Source: Planctomycetaceae bacterium (GTDB lineage Bacteria > Planctomycetota > Planctomycetia > Planctomycetales > Planctomycetaceae). From it: 64,000 nt of DNA. The position numbers and the translations under genes were made by a program. The stretch covers positions 1 to 64,000 of the forward strand of contig JANQRQ010000086.1 in NCBI GenBank assembly GCA_028284485.1, in the 5' to 3' direction. Shown here one piece after another: positions 8,998-19,900 of the stretch. The notes under the pieces were generated by a model, which saw nothing but the letters and a program-made list of their open reading frames with translations, had not been told where the DNA came from and searched no databases. Each line of letters opens with the position of its first letter. Position 1 is the first letter of the stretch.

Positions 8998-11793
8998 TCA
9001 TGGACGCTCGATGCCCAGCGCCTTAATGCGGGAACTCAAAGTCGACGACTTCAGCCCCAAAAGTTCCGCAGCTCCTCCTTCGCCGGAGACTTTGCCATCG
9101 CAAATCTTCAGCGCTTGCCGGATGTTGCGCCGCTCGAGTTCGCGCATTTCGTCGTCGGTCATCACGCGGGCCGATTCATCGTCGCCAGAAAGAACATCGC
9201 GAAATGCATGGGGGGAGACACCGCACGTAAACGCGGCGGAAAGGTCGAGTCGCCCCGCTTTGGCTGTGATCAACGCCCGTTCGATGACGTTCCGCAATTC
9301 GCGAATGTTGCCGGGCCACGAGTACGACATTAATCGCGATCGACAATCCTCGGTCAATCCGGCAAAGGGTCGCCCCATGATGCGGCTCATATCGCGGGCG
9401 AAGCTTTCCGCCAAAAGCAACACGTCGTCGCCTCGATCGCGTAGCGCAGGTAACTCAATCGGAAAGACATTCAGCCGATAATACAAATCTTCACGGAAGC
9501 GGCCTTCCTTCACTTCGACCGACAAGTCGCGATTGGTCGCGGCAATAATCCGGACGTCGACATGTTGTGTTTTGGAACTTCCGACCGGTTCAAAATCCCC
9601 TTCTTGCAGAACGCGCAATAACTTGCCCTGCATCTCCAAGGGTAATTCGCCGATTTCGTCCAAGAACAACGTTCCACCATTCGCGTGCGCGAACCGGCCT
9701 TCTCGCCGGTCGGTAGCTCCCGTAAACGCCCCTTTTTCGTGCCCGAAAAACTCGCTTTCGATGAGGCCCGAAGGGATCGCCGCGCAATTCACACAGACGA
9801 GCGGCTGTTCACTGCGACAACTGGAAGTATGAATGGCTCGCGCGACCAGTTCCTTACCGGTTCCGGTTTCTCCATTGATCAAGACTGTTGCATCGGTCGA
9901 TGCGACCTGCGCAACGTAACACAATACCTGCCGGAAATTCTCATTCTCACCGATTAATCGGGTGCCCTGAATTTCATCGATTTCGTCGTGCAGTCGTTGC
10001 GCGTTCCCCTGAACCGATCGAAAATCTTCGCCCGGTTGGTCCGTTTGGTCGACATTGCGCATCACAATCGTAAAAAAGTGGCCCGTTGCAGTGTCGATGC
10101 GCGAGACATTTGCCTCGGTGACTTGGGGGTTACCATTGTCGGTCGATGGCGAATTCCATCCGCGTGGAATACAAACTGACGTATTCGAGTCGCCGTCGAC
10201 TTCGAGCGTTTCGAATAGCTGCCGCAACGACTCCTCGTCGGTCTCATCGAGCAAATCGGCCAGGTTCTTCCCGAGGACTTGTCGCGTCGACCTGCCGAAG
10301 ACCGTTTCCGCCGCACGATTAAACTGAGTGACCGTCAGTGCCTCGTCGACTTCGATAATGGGATCGACCACACCGTCGAACAATCGCGCGAGCCTTTGCT
10401 CGCGTTCGCGTAGCTCGCGTTCTCGTTTCAGTCGTTGATGCTCTGCTGCCGCGCGCGTGGCAAACAAACGCAATAGCCCGACACACCGTGGTTCGGGGGG
10501 CATCGGTTTACGGTCCAGCACGGCGAGATTGCCCAACACCGTACCATCCGTATCGAATAATGGAACGCCCATATAGCTGACGAAGCCCATCGCCGGCAAA
10601 TCGTGATCTGTCGGGAATAAACCCTGCAGATGGTCCGGATGATGAAACAAATCCTGTTTATCGAAAACCGCTTCGCACGGAGTTCCCGCGATCGTGTATT
10701 CGTAGCCTTCGTACCAGCCTTCGGTCGTCCAAAACGCCAAGGCCCTCGCGTGGCGATTGTCCCGGTCGAACTCGGTTACCAGCGCACAATAGGTCCCTAA
10801 TGCTTCGGCCAGATTCTTGACCAAGGCCCGAAAAAACTCCTCGCCAACCGCGTCGGAGACCCCTTCTAACAATTTGGCCAGAACCTGCTCTTCCTCGGCA
10901 CTTGCCAACTCTGCTTGAGAAGATTGCAAGCGACCCAAATCGTCGGCCACGGCCGTCGCAGAAGGTCGGGCGGCGGGATCGGCGTTCAGCATTTGTCCGA
11001 TCAAATCTCGTAGCTGCTGCGGAATTGTATAAGGGGAATTGATTTCCGGTGGCTTCGCTCGTTCGACGAGGCTCAACGTCTTGACGAGATTCGCGCCGCG
11101 AAACGGGTTCGTTCCGGTAACCATTTCGTACAAAACAGTTCCCAGAGAAAAGAGATCGGTCGCGCAAGACAACGGTTGACCATTGACTTGTTCGGGCGAC
11201 ATGTAGGGGCATGTGCCACTTAACCGATTTTCGTCCGAAAGGTTTTCGTCCGAGGAATTCCGTGCAAAGTGATGTGGTCGGGCGAGGCCGAAATCCAAAA
11301 TCGTCGTGTGATCGTCCGTACCGATCATGATGTTTTCGGGCTTGATATCGCGATGCATGATGTCCACATCGTGTGCCGCAGCCAGCCCCTCGGCCACTCC
11401 TTGTCCGATCCGAGCCGCGCGCTGCCAATGCAGTGGGCCGCGGTCGATCATTCGACGAAGCGGTTCGCCCTCCACCAGTTCCATGACGGCAAACAGGATA
11501 TTTTCATGAGTGCCGATGTCGTGGACGCGCATGACATTGGGATGTGACAACGAGGCCAGTGTTTTGACCTCACGCTGGAAACGTTGACGGGCCGTTTCAT
11601 TCAGGTTGGCATGTTGGACCAACGTTTTGACAGCGATTTCGCGATCCAAATCTCGGTCGTGCGCACGATAGACTTCGCCCATACCGCCGACGCCGATCGA
11701 TTCGATGATCTCGTAACGATCATTCAGTCGATCGTGCGGCTGAAAGGCCTGGTCGTCCGATCGTTTTTCCGTATTGCGACTGCGGTTTGCCAT
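8998..11793 (-). CDS. Ser/Thr protein kinase fused to GAF, PAS, sigma-54 AAA+ activator and Fis-type HTH
   Basis: 931 residues with five domains in order. A Hanks-type kinase occupies about 26-290: glycine loop GVGGMGEVY, catalytic Lys in IAVKTL, HRD in MHRDIKPEN (Asp149), DFG at 167-169. A GAF-like domain follows at about 305-455, then a PAS-like domain at about 468-580 (GVVDPIIEVDEALTVTQFNRAAETVFG). The sigma-54 interaction AAA+ domain starts near 608, with Walker A GETGTGKE (641-648), intact GAFTGA (688-693) and Walker B GGTLFLDEIGEL. A Fis-type helix-turn-helix ends the protein (AAELLGLKSSTLSSRIKALGI). The intact GAFTGA implies true activation of sigma-54 promoters. The kinase replaces the usual receiver domain, which suggests control by Ser/Thr phosphorylation. 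Target genes are unknown. Confidence 0.93.
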   Translation of the reverse strand: MANRSRNTEKRSDDQAFQPHDRLNDRYEIIESIGVGGMGEVYRAHDRDLDREIAVKTLVQHANLNETARQRFQREVKTLASLSHPNVMRVHDIGTHENILFAVMELVEGEPLRRMIDRGPLHWQRAARIGQGVAEGLAAAHDVDIMHRDIKPENIMIGTDDHTTILDFGLARPHHFARNSSDENLSDENRLSGTCPYMSPEQVNGQPLSCATDLFSLGTVLYEMVTGTNPFRGANLVKTLSLVERAKPPEINSPYTIPQQLRDLIGQMLNADPAARPSATAVADDLGRLQSSQAELASAEEEQVLAKLLEGVSDAVGEEFFRALVKNLAEALGTYCALVTEFDRDNRHARALAFWTTEGWYEGYEYTIAGTPCEAVFDKQDLFHHPDHLQGLFPTDHDLPAMGFVSYMGVPLFDTDGTVLGNLAVLDRKPMPPEPRCVGLLRLFATRAAAEHQRLKRERELREREQRLARLFDGVVDPIIEVDEALTVTQFNRAAETVFGRSTRQVLGKNLADLLDETDEESLRQLFETLEVDGDSNTSVCIPRGWNSPSTDNGNPQVTEANVSRIDTATGHFFTIVMRNVDQTDQPGEDFRSVQGNAQRLHDEIDEIQGTRLIGENENFRQVLCYVAQVASTDATVLINGETGTGKELVARAIHTSSCRSEQPLVCVNCAAIPSGLIESEFFGHEKGAFTGATDRREGRFAHANGGTLFLDEIGELPLEMQGKLLRVLQEGDFEPVGSSKTQHVDVRIIAATNRDLSVEVKEGRFREDLYYRLNVFPIELPALRDRGDDVLLLAESFARDMSRIMGRPFAGLTEDCRSRLMSYSWPGNIRELRNVIERALITAKAGRLDLSAAFTCGVSPHAFRDVLSGDDESARVMTDDEMRELERRNIRQALKICDGKVSGEGGAAELLGLKSSTLSSRIKALGIERP

Positions 11794-12005
11794 TGATGCA
11801 TCGAGAAAAAGAAACCGTCAACGCGCGGTGCAATGCCTGAGCAATATCACCGACAACGTCCGAACTTCAAGAGAAGCGTCACGCAATTCATTCTAAAGCT
11901 GCGTCACGTTTAATGTAACTGGAACTAGCTCTTTGCGAACGGCCTTAGGAGATTACGCCCCGTAATGTTCCTGCCATTATCAAGCCACGAAGAGTCAATC
12001 GTGAC

Positions 12006-12605
12006 TCAACGAGCACCGGTGTAGGCGGGATAGTTCGGCCGGTTTTCCAGGTAGCTGTCGACTTGGTCGCCCCACTGAGTCCAACCCTGCATTCGTTCCC
12101 GCGCGAACAGTTCCAGGTAAGGACCCGGGCTGCATTGCTCGATAATTTCGTACGAGCAAACCGGCTTGCGGGAATGTTCCCGTTTGCGTTCGGTGAACAG
12201 GTTCACTTGCCGTCGCCCCGGGTCGAGCGTGCGCATGCGGCCTTTGACGCCAAAGAGCAGCAACTCGGTCACGTTGCGGAAGTAGAATCCCACGCCGCGT
12301 CCATCAGGCCCGCCGTCCTTGCGTACCTTCAGCCACACCAAGTTCGTTTTATAGGTGAATCCCCACGCTTGCATAATCTGTAGCGCATCGGGCAACAACG
12401 CGTTCGGGCACCACAAATAAAGGTGGCTCTTTTCCCGCATGTAGCGGGCGACCGGTAGCGCAGCGATTTCGTCGGTCGTCATCGTTTCGTAGCGATGCAG
12501 ACGGCGATGCTCCGGCGCGACTTTTCCCGTGCGGTTTTGAAACCGCCAGGGAGGGTCGACCAATACCGTGGAATACTTGCCGCGTAAGCCGGCGAATTCC
12601 TGCAC
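12006..12605 (-). CDS. MT-A70 family adenine-N6 methyltransferase
   Basis: 199 residues. The catalytic motif DPPW at 17-20 (TVLVDPPWRF) defines the MT-A70 family. SHLYLWCPNALLPDALQIMQAWGFTYKTNLVWLK and RNVTELLLFGVKGR are the standard following strands, and the C-terminal CSPGPYLELFARERMQGWTQWGDQV matches the SAM-binding end. Bacterial members methylate DNA adenine. No restriction endonuclease or phage gene is adjacent, so it looks like an orphan methyltransferase. The start at 12605 lies 71 bp from the sugar isomerase gene's stop. The target sequence is unknown. Confidence 0.92.
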   Translation of the reverse strand: MQEFAGLRGKYSTVLVDPPWRFQNRTGKVAPEHRRLHRYETMTTDEIAALPVARYMREKSHLYLWCPNALLPDALQIMQAWGFTYKTNLVWLKVRKDGGPDGRGVGFYFRNVTELLLFGVKGRMRTLDPGRRQVNLFTERKREHSRKPVCSYEIIEQCSPGPYLELFARERMQGWTQWGDQVDSYLENRPNYPAYTGAR

Positions 12606-12676
12606 GCTCGACTCCTTCCGTCATGGCTATTCAGCCAGGCAATCCGTTCACCGTCACGGGAATTCCTGTAGCGAGA

Positions 12677-13675
12677 TTACTCGTCGCCGAAGGCTGCGTC
12701 GAATGCTCGATCCGACGGAGCGAAATCGACATTCTTAACGAATTGACATGCTTCGCGGGCCCCGTGCTCGCGGTCCATGCCGCTGTCTTCCCATTCGATC
12801 GACAAAGGTCCATTGTAACCGATGGCATTGAGTGCCCGAATGATTTCTTCAAACCGGACGGCCCCGCGACCGACGCTGCGGAAATCCCAACCACGGCGCG
12901 GATCGCCGAACGGCAAATGGCTCGAATTGATGCCGGTGCGACCGTTCAAGGTGGTCGAGGCATCTTTCATATGCACGTGGTACATGCGATCGGGGAAGTA
13001 GCGGATAAACTCGACCGGATTAACACCTTGCCAAATCAAGTGGCTGGGATCGAAATTGAATCCGAACTCTTCCCGGTTATCGAGGGCCTGCAGAGCACGT
13101 TCGGCGGAATAGATGTCAAACGCGATTTCCGTCGGATGCACTTCCAGCGCGAACTTGATGCCGCATTCCTGGAACACATCGAGAATGGGATTGAACCGCT
13201 CGGCGAGCAAATCGTAACCGGCGTCGATCATGTCGCGCGGGACGGGCGGAAAGTCATAAATCAAATGCCAAATGCTCGATCCAGTAAAACCGTTGACCAC
13301 GCCGACGCCCAGTTTTTGGGCAGCGCGTGCGGTGTTTTTCATTTCTTCGATGGCTCGCTCGTTCACACCGGCGGGGTCGCCGTCGCCCCAGACGTATTCG
13401 GGCAGAATGGCCTCATGCCGGGCATCGATTGTGTCGAGTACCGCTTGACCGACCAGGTGGGCGGAAATCGAGAAGAGCTGCAAATCGTGCTTTTCCAACA
13501 ACTCCCGTTTTTTGGCGCAGTAGGTATCGTCGGCGAGAGCCTTGTCGACCTCAAAATGATCGCCCCAGCATGCCAGTTCCAATCCGTCGTATCCAAAATC
13601 GCTTGCCTTCTTGCAGAGCGTTTCCAACGGCAAATCGGCCCACTGGCCGGTGAACAAAGTAACTGGACGCGCCAT
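12677..13675 (-). CDS. Sugar phosphate isomerase/epimerase (xylose isomerase-like TIM barrel)
   Basis: 332 residues, beginning [44 protein letters not shown], the typical first strands of the AP-endonuclease-2/xylose isomerase-like fold. Metal ligands are visible as in the family: Glu in [11 protein letters not shown], Asp/His in [14 protein letters not shown], the HVHMKD motif, and a final Glu in [13 protein letters not shown]. Planctomycete genomes hold many such enzymes, acting on sugars, inosose or similar polyols. The substrate cannot be assigned. It is probably transcribed toward the methyltransferase gene. Confidence 0.9.
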   Translation of the reverse strand: MARPVTLFTGQWADLPLETLCKKASDFGYDGLELACWGDHFEVDKALADDTYCAKKRELLEKHDLQLFSISAHLVGQAVLDTIDARHEAILPEYVWGDGDPAGVNERAIEEMKNTARAAQKLGVGVVNGFTGSSIWHLIYDFPPVPRDMIDAGYDLLAERFNPILDVFQECGIKFALEVHPTEIAFDIYSAERALQALDNREEFGFNFDPSHLIWQGVNPVEFIRYFPDRMYHVHMKDASTTLNGRTGINSSHLPFGDPRRGWDFRSVGRGAVRFEEIIRALNAIGYNGPLSIEWEDSGMDREHGAREACQFVKNVDFAPSDRAFDAAFGDE

Positions 13676-15066
13676 ATGAAGTTCCCTTTTCCTCTACCGA
13701 TGCAGTCTCTTAGCTACAAAACGAGTTTGAAGTTATGGCTGATGAAGAGATGACCTCAGCCGGTCGGGAAGGCTCGTTGGAGGGGGTTTTTCGAGCGAGA
13801 TCCCAGCGTATGGTCCGCAGATCGAACGATCTCAGCGGATTTACAAAGTAAGTGTGCCGGATCTGAAAGTCAATCATTCCCCCCAGGAATCGGGGGAAAT
13901 CGACTCGGCGCCTCAGGGACCTTACGCTTTGGAGAAACCAGTGAATCCGCAACTGGGAGAGCTGGATCAAGCCTGCCGATTGCGTGATTCGGGCACGATT
14001 TTTCGAGTCGAATGGAGTGAGCGTTTCAGAACTCGACACGAATCTATGGAGCAGCTATCGGGGAATTCACCACGAAGGCACAGAGAGCACGGAGTCATTG
14101 GCGTGGTTCATGTCACCCGCTCGCTCTGCAACAGACTGCATCTCGCGGCGCGGCAGGAGATATGTCTCAGTGATATGACACGCGTTCATCCGCTACTTTG
14201 CTGACAAACGAAGTACGGGAATGTTTCACTGGCCGAAGGCCATTATCACCGTAGCCTGGGGACAAAGTCCCCAGGTGTTTGGTAGCGAAGAATGAGTCTT
14301 GGCTGAAAGCCATCATCACATTCCTGGATTCCCGACTGCACTGCTATGACGGTGTAAATACCTAATGATATCATCAGCTTCGAGGGTTCAGCCTCGATTG
14401 CCGTTTTTACGCCAAAGCCCTCACCCCCGACCCCTCTCCCGGCGGGAGAGGGGAATACGTTATCGGAGTTGGTTGGCAGCGGGAGAGATCGCAGAAATAA
14501 TCCGTGCCCATCCGTGCTACTAACGGTTGAAATTTGCACCGGGCGCGCAAACTTTCGACAATCTTTGACTTTTTGGTTTCGGCCAGAATGAACCGGCCGC
14601 GCCGGGAAATCAGTGGCTAAACAATTACTTTTTAACGCAGAGGCCGCAAAGATCGCGGAGTCAGGGGGCGATGGATGCCTTTACGGACGTGAGCGCGCTC
14701 TCAGTTCAGTCAATTGATTGGACAGGATAGACATGATTAACAAGATGCCAGAATATTGTCCTGGCCATCATATATATCCTGTCACTTTTTTCTTCCGTCT
14801 TTGTGTCCTCTGGGACCAATGTGGCAGTTCAATCTTAAAGAGCGACAGCGAGTAGCGAGAGACTTTCGATCGGGGCTTGTATTCGTCCCACGCAACCGTC
14901 ATTTTGGAGCGAAATAGACGGGGTCAAGCCTCGCGTTATTCTTGACGTTCGCCATCACAAGACTGGGAAAAACTTCGGCGGCTCGGCATGAGCTTCGCCG
15001 TCCTGAATTGAAAACGTGCTCTCTGACGAACAGTCGCTTCACTTTATCAACCAGGAAGCTGCAGCT
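13676..15066. repeat. Long divergent intergenic region with repeats
   Basis: About 1.4 kb between divergent genes. A perfect 9-bp hairpin CCTGGGGAC-aaa-GTCCCCAGG lies at 14255-14275. A 'cacccccgacccctctcccggcggg' element at about 14427-14453 recurs at 42594-42620. The segment 14635-14800 is a diverged copy of 7862-8040 (same order of motifs). No gene is supported here; short frames at 13854-14204 have no family resemblance. Confidence 0.65.
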
Positions 15067-16923
15067 ATGGGGAACCGCGCTGATCTCAAACGATTTTTCG
15101 TTTCACTGATTGTTGTCTTCGCGTCGACCAGCGGTGTCGAAGCGCAACAACGCGAAGAGCCAGAGCCGATCACGATTCAACGTGGGGGTGGTCCGCCGAC
15201 GATTCCTGATGTACCCCGTGACGAGGTGATCGGCTTTGCGTTGTACACTGTGGAAAATGGCATCCTGAAGCTGAGCGTACAACTGTATCCCCTGCAAGAG
15301 GGGGAGTCGCGCGAAGTCACACTCCAAGTTAGGAAAGAGGACGAGTGGGAAACGATCGGCCAGTCCGATGCCGACGAACTCGGTTGGCTGGCCACGTTTC
15401 GAATCGTCGGTTGGGACGATACACGCAATGTGCCTTACCGTGCGACACATCCAGGCGGCGCGGTCTTCGAAGGACTGATTCGCAAGAATCCGGTCGACAA
15501 GAACGAAATCGTCGTTGCCGCGTTTACCGGGAACTCGAATCAGGATCGTGGTCCGCGGGCCGACATTGTCGAGAACATCAAAATTCAGGATCCCGATCTG
15601 CTGTTCTTTTCGGGAGACCAAAGTTATGACCACCGAGATCATACAGCGGCATGGCTGCTGTTCGGGCGGCAGTTTGGCGAGATCATCAAGGACCGTCCCA
15701 CGATTACGATTCCCGATGATCACGACGTCGGCCAAGGCAACTTGTGGGGCGAAGGCGGCAAGGTCTCGACGCTTCAAGGGGGGGCCGACGGCGGATATAC
15801 GATGCCGGCGGACTACGTCAACATGGTGCAACGGGCGCAGACGAGTCATTTGCCCGATCCCTACGATCCCACGCCGATCGATCAGGGAATCACCGTTTAC
15901 TACACATCGCTTAATGTGGGGGGAATTGACTTCGCGATTATTGAAGATCGCAAATGGAAGACCGGACCGGCCGGCTTGATACCCCAACAGGGTCCGCGAC
16001 CCGATCACGTGAATGATCCAAGTTATGATCGATCGACCGTGGACGTGCCCGAGGCACGCTTGCTGGGTGATCGGCAGTTAGAGTTTCTCCGTGAATGGGG
16101 GCAGGACTGGACCGATACGGAAATGAAAGCCGTACTGTCGCAAACGATTTTCGCCGGTGGCGCACATATCCATGGCCGCAGCAACGGACGATTGTTGGCG
16201 GATCTCGACTCGAACGGATGGCCACAAGCCGGTCGAGCGCGAGCGCTCAAAGAAATCCGGCGTTGTTTCGGAGTACATATTGCAGGCGACCAGCATCTGG
16301 CAACGGTGATTCATCATGGAGTTCATTCGTGGGAAGATTCAAGTTTTTCATTCTGCGTGCCGTCGATTGTCAACTTTTACGGCCGTTGGTGGTGGCCGTT
16401 GGAAGAGCCGATGAACCACGACGAAATGAGTCCGCTGCCATTTACGGGACGGTTTTATGATGGCATGGGCAACAAGCTGACGATGCACGCGTATGCCAAT
16501 CCGACGCGACAGAATTACAACGCTGCCGGGCACGGAATCGTACGATTTAACAAATCGACACGGGAAATCACGATGGAGTGCTGGCCGAGGCACGTCGATG
16601 TGCGCGATCCCGAGGCTCGGCAATTCCCCGGTTGGCCGGTCAAGGTTCATCAGGAAGAGAACTACAGCCGCGCTCCGTTGGCTTATCTGCCAACGCTACG
16701 AATTAGTGGTTCGGAAAAGCCGCTGGTCCAAGTGTTTGACGAATACCTGAACGAAGTTGTTTACACCGTGCGGCTGAACGGTAATACGTGGCGACCGAAA
16801 GTCTTTCGTGAGGCGACCTACACCATTCGAGTCGGCGAAGGGAGCGAGGTGCAGGTCATACGGGGTGTCGAGGCCTGGGGAACGGAATCGGACGACCAGC
16901 GCGTGCTCAATATCGCATTATGA
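15067..16923 (+). CDS. PhoD-like secreted phosphatase/phosphodiesterase
   Basis: 618 residues with an N-terminal signal peptide (MGNRADLKRFFVSLIVVFAS, processed near VEA-QQ). The metallophosphatase signatures of the PhoD family are present: FFSGDQSYDHRD, TIPDDHDVGQGNLWGE, AGGAHIHGRSNGRLLADLD and HIAGDQHLATVIHHG, which together supply the Asp/Asn/His metal ligands. A C-terminal beta-rich region follows. ATG 15067 has AGGA 10 bases upstream and is preferred over the GTG at 15016. The protein probably acts outside the cytoplasm on phosphoesters or phospholipids. It is convergent with the next gene, with only 8 bp between stops. Confidence 0.88.
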   Translation: MGNRADLKRFFVSLIVVFASTSGVEAQQREEPEPITIQRGGGPPTIPDVPRDEVIGFALYTVENGILKLSVQLYPLQEGESREVTLQVRKEDEWETIGQSDADELGWLATFRIVGWDDTRNVPYRATHPGGAVFEGLIRKNPVDKNEIVVAAFTGNSNQDRGPRADIVENIKIQDPDLLFFSGDQSYDHRDHTAAWLLFGRQFGEIIKDRPTITIPDDHDVGQGNLWGEGGKVSTLQGGADGGYTMPADYVNMVQRAQTSHLPDPYDPTPIDQGITVYYTSLNVGGIDFAIIEDRKWKTGPAGLIPQQGPRPDHVNDPSYDRSTVDVPEARLLGDRQLEFLREWGQDWTDTEMKAVLSQTIFAGGAHIHGRSNGRLLADLDSNGWPQAGRARALKEIRRCFGVHIAGDQHLATVIHHGVHSWEDSSFSFCVPSIVNFYGRWWWPLEEPMNHDEMSPLPFTGRFYDGMGNKLTMHAYANPTRQNYNAAGHGIVRFNKSTREITMECWPRHVDVRDPEARQFPGWPVKVHQEENYSRAPLAYLPTLRISGSEKPLVQVFDEYLNEVVYTVRLNGNTWRPKVFREATYTIRVGEGSEVQVIRGVEAWGTESDDQRVLNIAL

Positions 16924-16931
16924 TCGGCGCA

Positions 16932-19900
16932 TTACTGAGATTCGTCGGATTCGTTCGGTGAATCGCTGGCATTCTCGTCGAATGCCAACGACACCATCGG
17001 TGCCCCCTGCATTAATACGTCAATGCGTTTCTCATCGTCATTGATGACAACCGAAAGTGCCTCGATCGTTTCCGGCGTGCGCGATGAGTACGCAATTCTT
17101 CCATTTCGAATATCGAGTATCGCCATTTTGTAAGACTGAGGATTCATGTTACCGAATCCCGGTGGACGCATTTGCGGGCGCGTGAGAGCTGTTAGCATTA
17201 AAATCGGAGTGTTGGGCACCTGACCCGGGCGGAGATACTGGTCGGTGATATGCGTTGTCCATTCGCGCTGCTTTGTTTCGCGATGGAAACCGTAAACCGG
17301 CCCGTTGACCCCAGCGGCATTCCCCGGAACGGGCATCAGCGCATTTTTTCGCGGCGCTTTCTGCTGAACGGCGGTTAGCAGCACGTACCTTTCGGCCGTT
17401 CGATGCACGCGAATCTGCGTCAAATTCTCAATCGTCGGCAATTGGTCTTTTAACACAACGCTGCCATCGCTGAGTTTGAGGATCTGAAAAACACCGTCTG
17501 GTTTGAGCGTGGCTAATTCATCATTGGCGATAACATACAACTTGGTTTGCGATGGAAACTCGCTGCGCCAATAAGATTCACCGGTCATCAAATCGACGAG
17601 TTGCACGTACCGAGATTCGACACCGCCCCAAGTCACCATGTGCCGACCAACGATGGCCAAACGAGTGGCCGGTGGGGGCAACATCTTCCTCGTCAACAGT
17701 CGACCGTCGACCGACCGAAAAACCCTGGCATTGCGGGAGTTCGCGTCGACACAAAACAAATACTGATTGTCGCCGAACACGGTGCTGTGCCGAGAAACGT
17801 CGTTACGGTGCCACAATTGTTCGCCGGTCATCATGTCGACCGCGAACAATCCCTCTTCCGTTTGATAGCAAAGGCGTTCGTCGGACACGACGTTGACATC
17901 GCCGACGGCAATCGCGCGACGGGCGGCAGACGGATAAATCGAATTGACTATGGGGCCGCCGAAGGATTGTGTCCAAAGCACGCGCGGTTCTCCCGATTCG
18001 CCCAGGGAATCGACGACGGCGAACCGATCTGCCAGCACAATGACCAGAAAGTGGTTGTGCACGACCACGTAAGCGCCCGACAACGACGGAAACCGAACAC
18101 CCCGGCGCTGATCGGCTTGTTCCAACTCGCGGGAAGAAAAACTCCATCGAACCCGACCGCCGGAATCGCGGGCGACAAATACCTGCGCGATTCTGTCTGC
18201 CGAAATGGTCCAGCCTTCGAAATACGGTCGGCTTGATCCACGTATGGGAATCGTCACCAGCGCACTTCGCGAAGCGGCCCCTCGAGTCGCGTTTTCCGTC
18301 GTTTGCATGATCCTGTCGGCGGCCGGCCACAGCGGTTCGGCCGATAACCCTTCAGCAATTTCTGCGTCGGCCAGCCACTTCTGTATTGTTTGTTCGCCGG
18401 TTTCTTCCCCGCGCACGGGAATGTCGGCCCAGTTGGTGGCCAATTCGTCGATCAGCGGAGCCGCGTCTTCGAACCGCTTACTCTCGAGCCAAATCTCTGC
18501 CAACCTGGCTGTCGCCTGCGCGGCTTGTTTTTCGTCGGGCGATCGCCGGAGATAGCTGCAGTAAACACTTTGTTCCAGAGGAGTGAATGCGGCATCGGAC
18601 GAGTTGATCAAAGCCACGCGGGCAGGTTCAGACACTTCGTGGTCGCTGAACAACCGCAGAAATCGTCGCATCCGTAGTGGATCGTCTGCTTCGTCGATCG
18701 TGGAAAACAATTCGCGGATCTGCGCGTCGAGTTCGATACGTTCGTCGCCGGAAGCTTCCCGGTACAGGTCCCCAAACCGACCACGAATCCATTGATCAGT
18801 TCGAACGGCCAATAAGCCGTCGACTGCTTCCATTTCTAGGTCGTCGGAATCGAAGTCCGCGAATTTCAGGTACTGTTCAAAGGCATTGGCGAATTCCTTT
18901 TGCCGATAGAGCCCTTCAGCATACATCCGTAAGAAATGGACGCGCTGCTTCGGATCGCGGGCGTAGCGTTCGATTTCGGGTGCCAAATCTCGATGGTTCT
19001 CGAAGTCGACTCGCATGCCCTCTAATAACGAAGCCACCAAGGTCGCGCGGGCCGGAGAATCGTCGTCGACATCGACCGCTTTGCGCAATGCAGCGAAGCC
19101 TTCGTCCATTTGCCCTTGATGCAGCAGCAACTCGCCGTGAATGGCATAGTCGTTTCCGTCGGCAGTTCCGTTGGCGAAACGTGAAGCGAGTTGGGTGTTG
19201 ATCGTCGCCAGCGGCTTCCAGGCATGGATCGCGTGTTCCGATTGGGAAACGACGGCCCCGTCGGAAGTCACCACCAGATTCCCGGGGCTTAGCTCGTTGC
19301 CGAGAACCGTATGCACCAGAATTCGACCGTCGTTCATATCGAGAGTAACAACTTCCCGTGTACGAAGCGGCAACGTTAATCGATTTCCGATGGCGACCGC
19401 TTGACCTGCCGGCATGGGAATCGGTGTCGGTTCTTTCCAGGCCGGTTGCCCATCCGACAGACGGTGGGCGCGCACCTGATTGCGCTCCACCACAATCGCG
19501 TTGTTATTGTGTACGGTGGCCAGGTACAAACCGTTGCCGCGCGGCCTGCGCCACAACGTTTCGCCATCTGCCAGACTGATGCAATGCAGTTCGTTCGAAT
19601 CCCGCGGCGTCAGCAAGATTCGACCGCCGGCAATGATCGGAACCGATTCGAGCCATTGGTCGTTTGGGGCGGAACCGGGCCATTGGAACGGAATCTGTCC
19701 CATGCGGCGCTGCATCATCATAAATTGACGTGGATCGTTGGCGAAGTAGCTGTACGAAGTCGTTTGGTACTCATACACCCACAGCAACCGGTTTTGATTC
19801 AAGTCGATTGCAACGACCACACCACCGTTCGTCGGGCAAATTAAAACTCCTTCGGCAAAGGATGGGCTACTGCCCGAATACTTGCGCAGGTTGCTGTTGT

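Noticed and set aside
11900-11960. Sigma-54 promoter near the kinase-activator gene
   Set aside because: A TGGAAC...TTGC-like pair exists but the GG-GC spacing is 12 rather than 10.
12623-13753. 376-codon open frame opposite the sugar isomerase
   Set aside because: Antisense shadow of a gene with strong family motifs; no ribosome site.
13854-14204. 116-codon frame in the 13.7-15 kb gap
   Set aside because: Crosses repeat-derived sequence and has no homology-like features.
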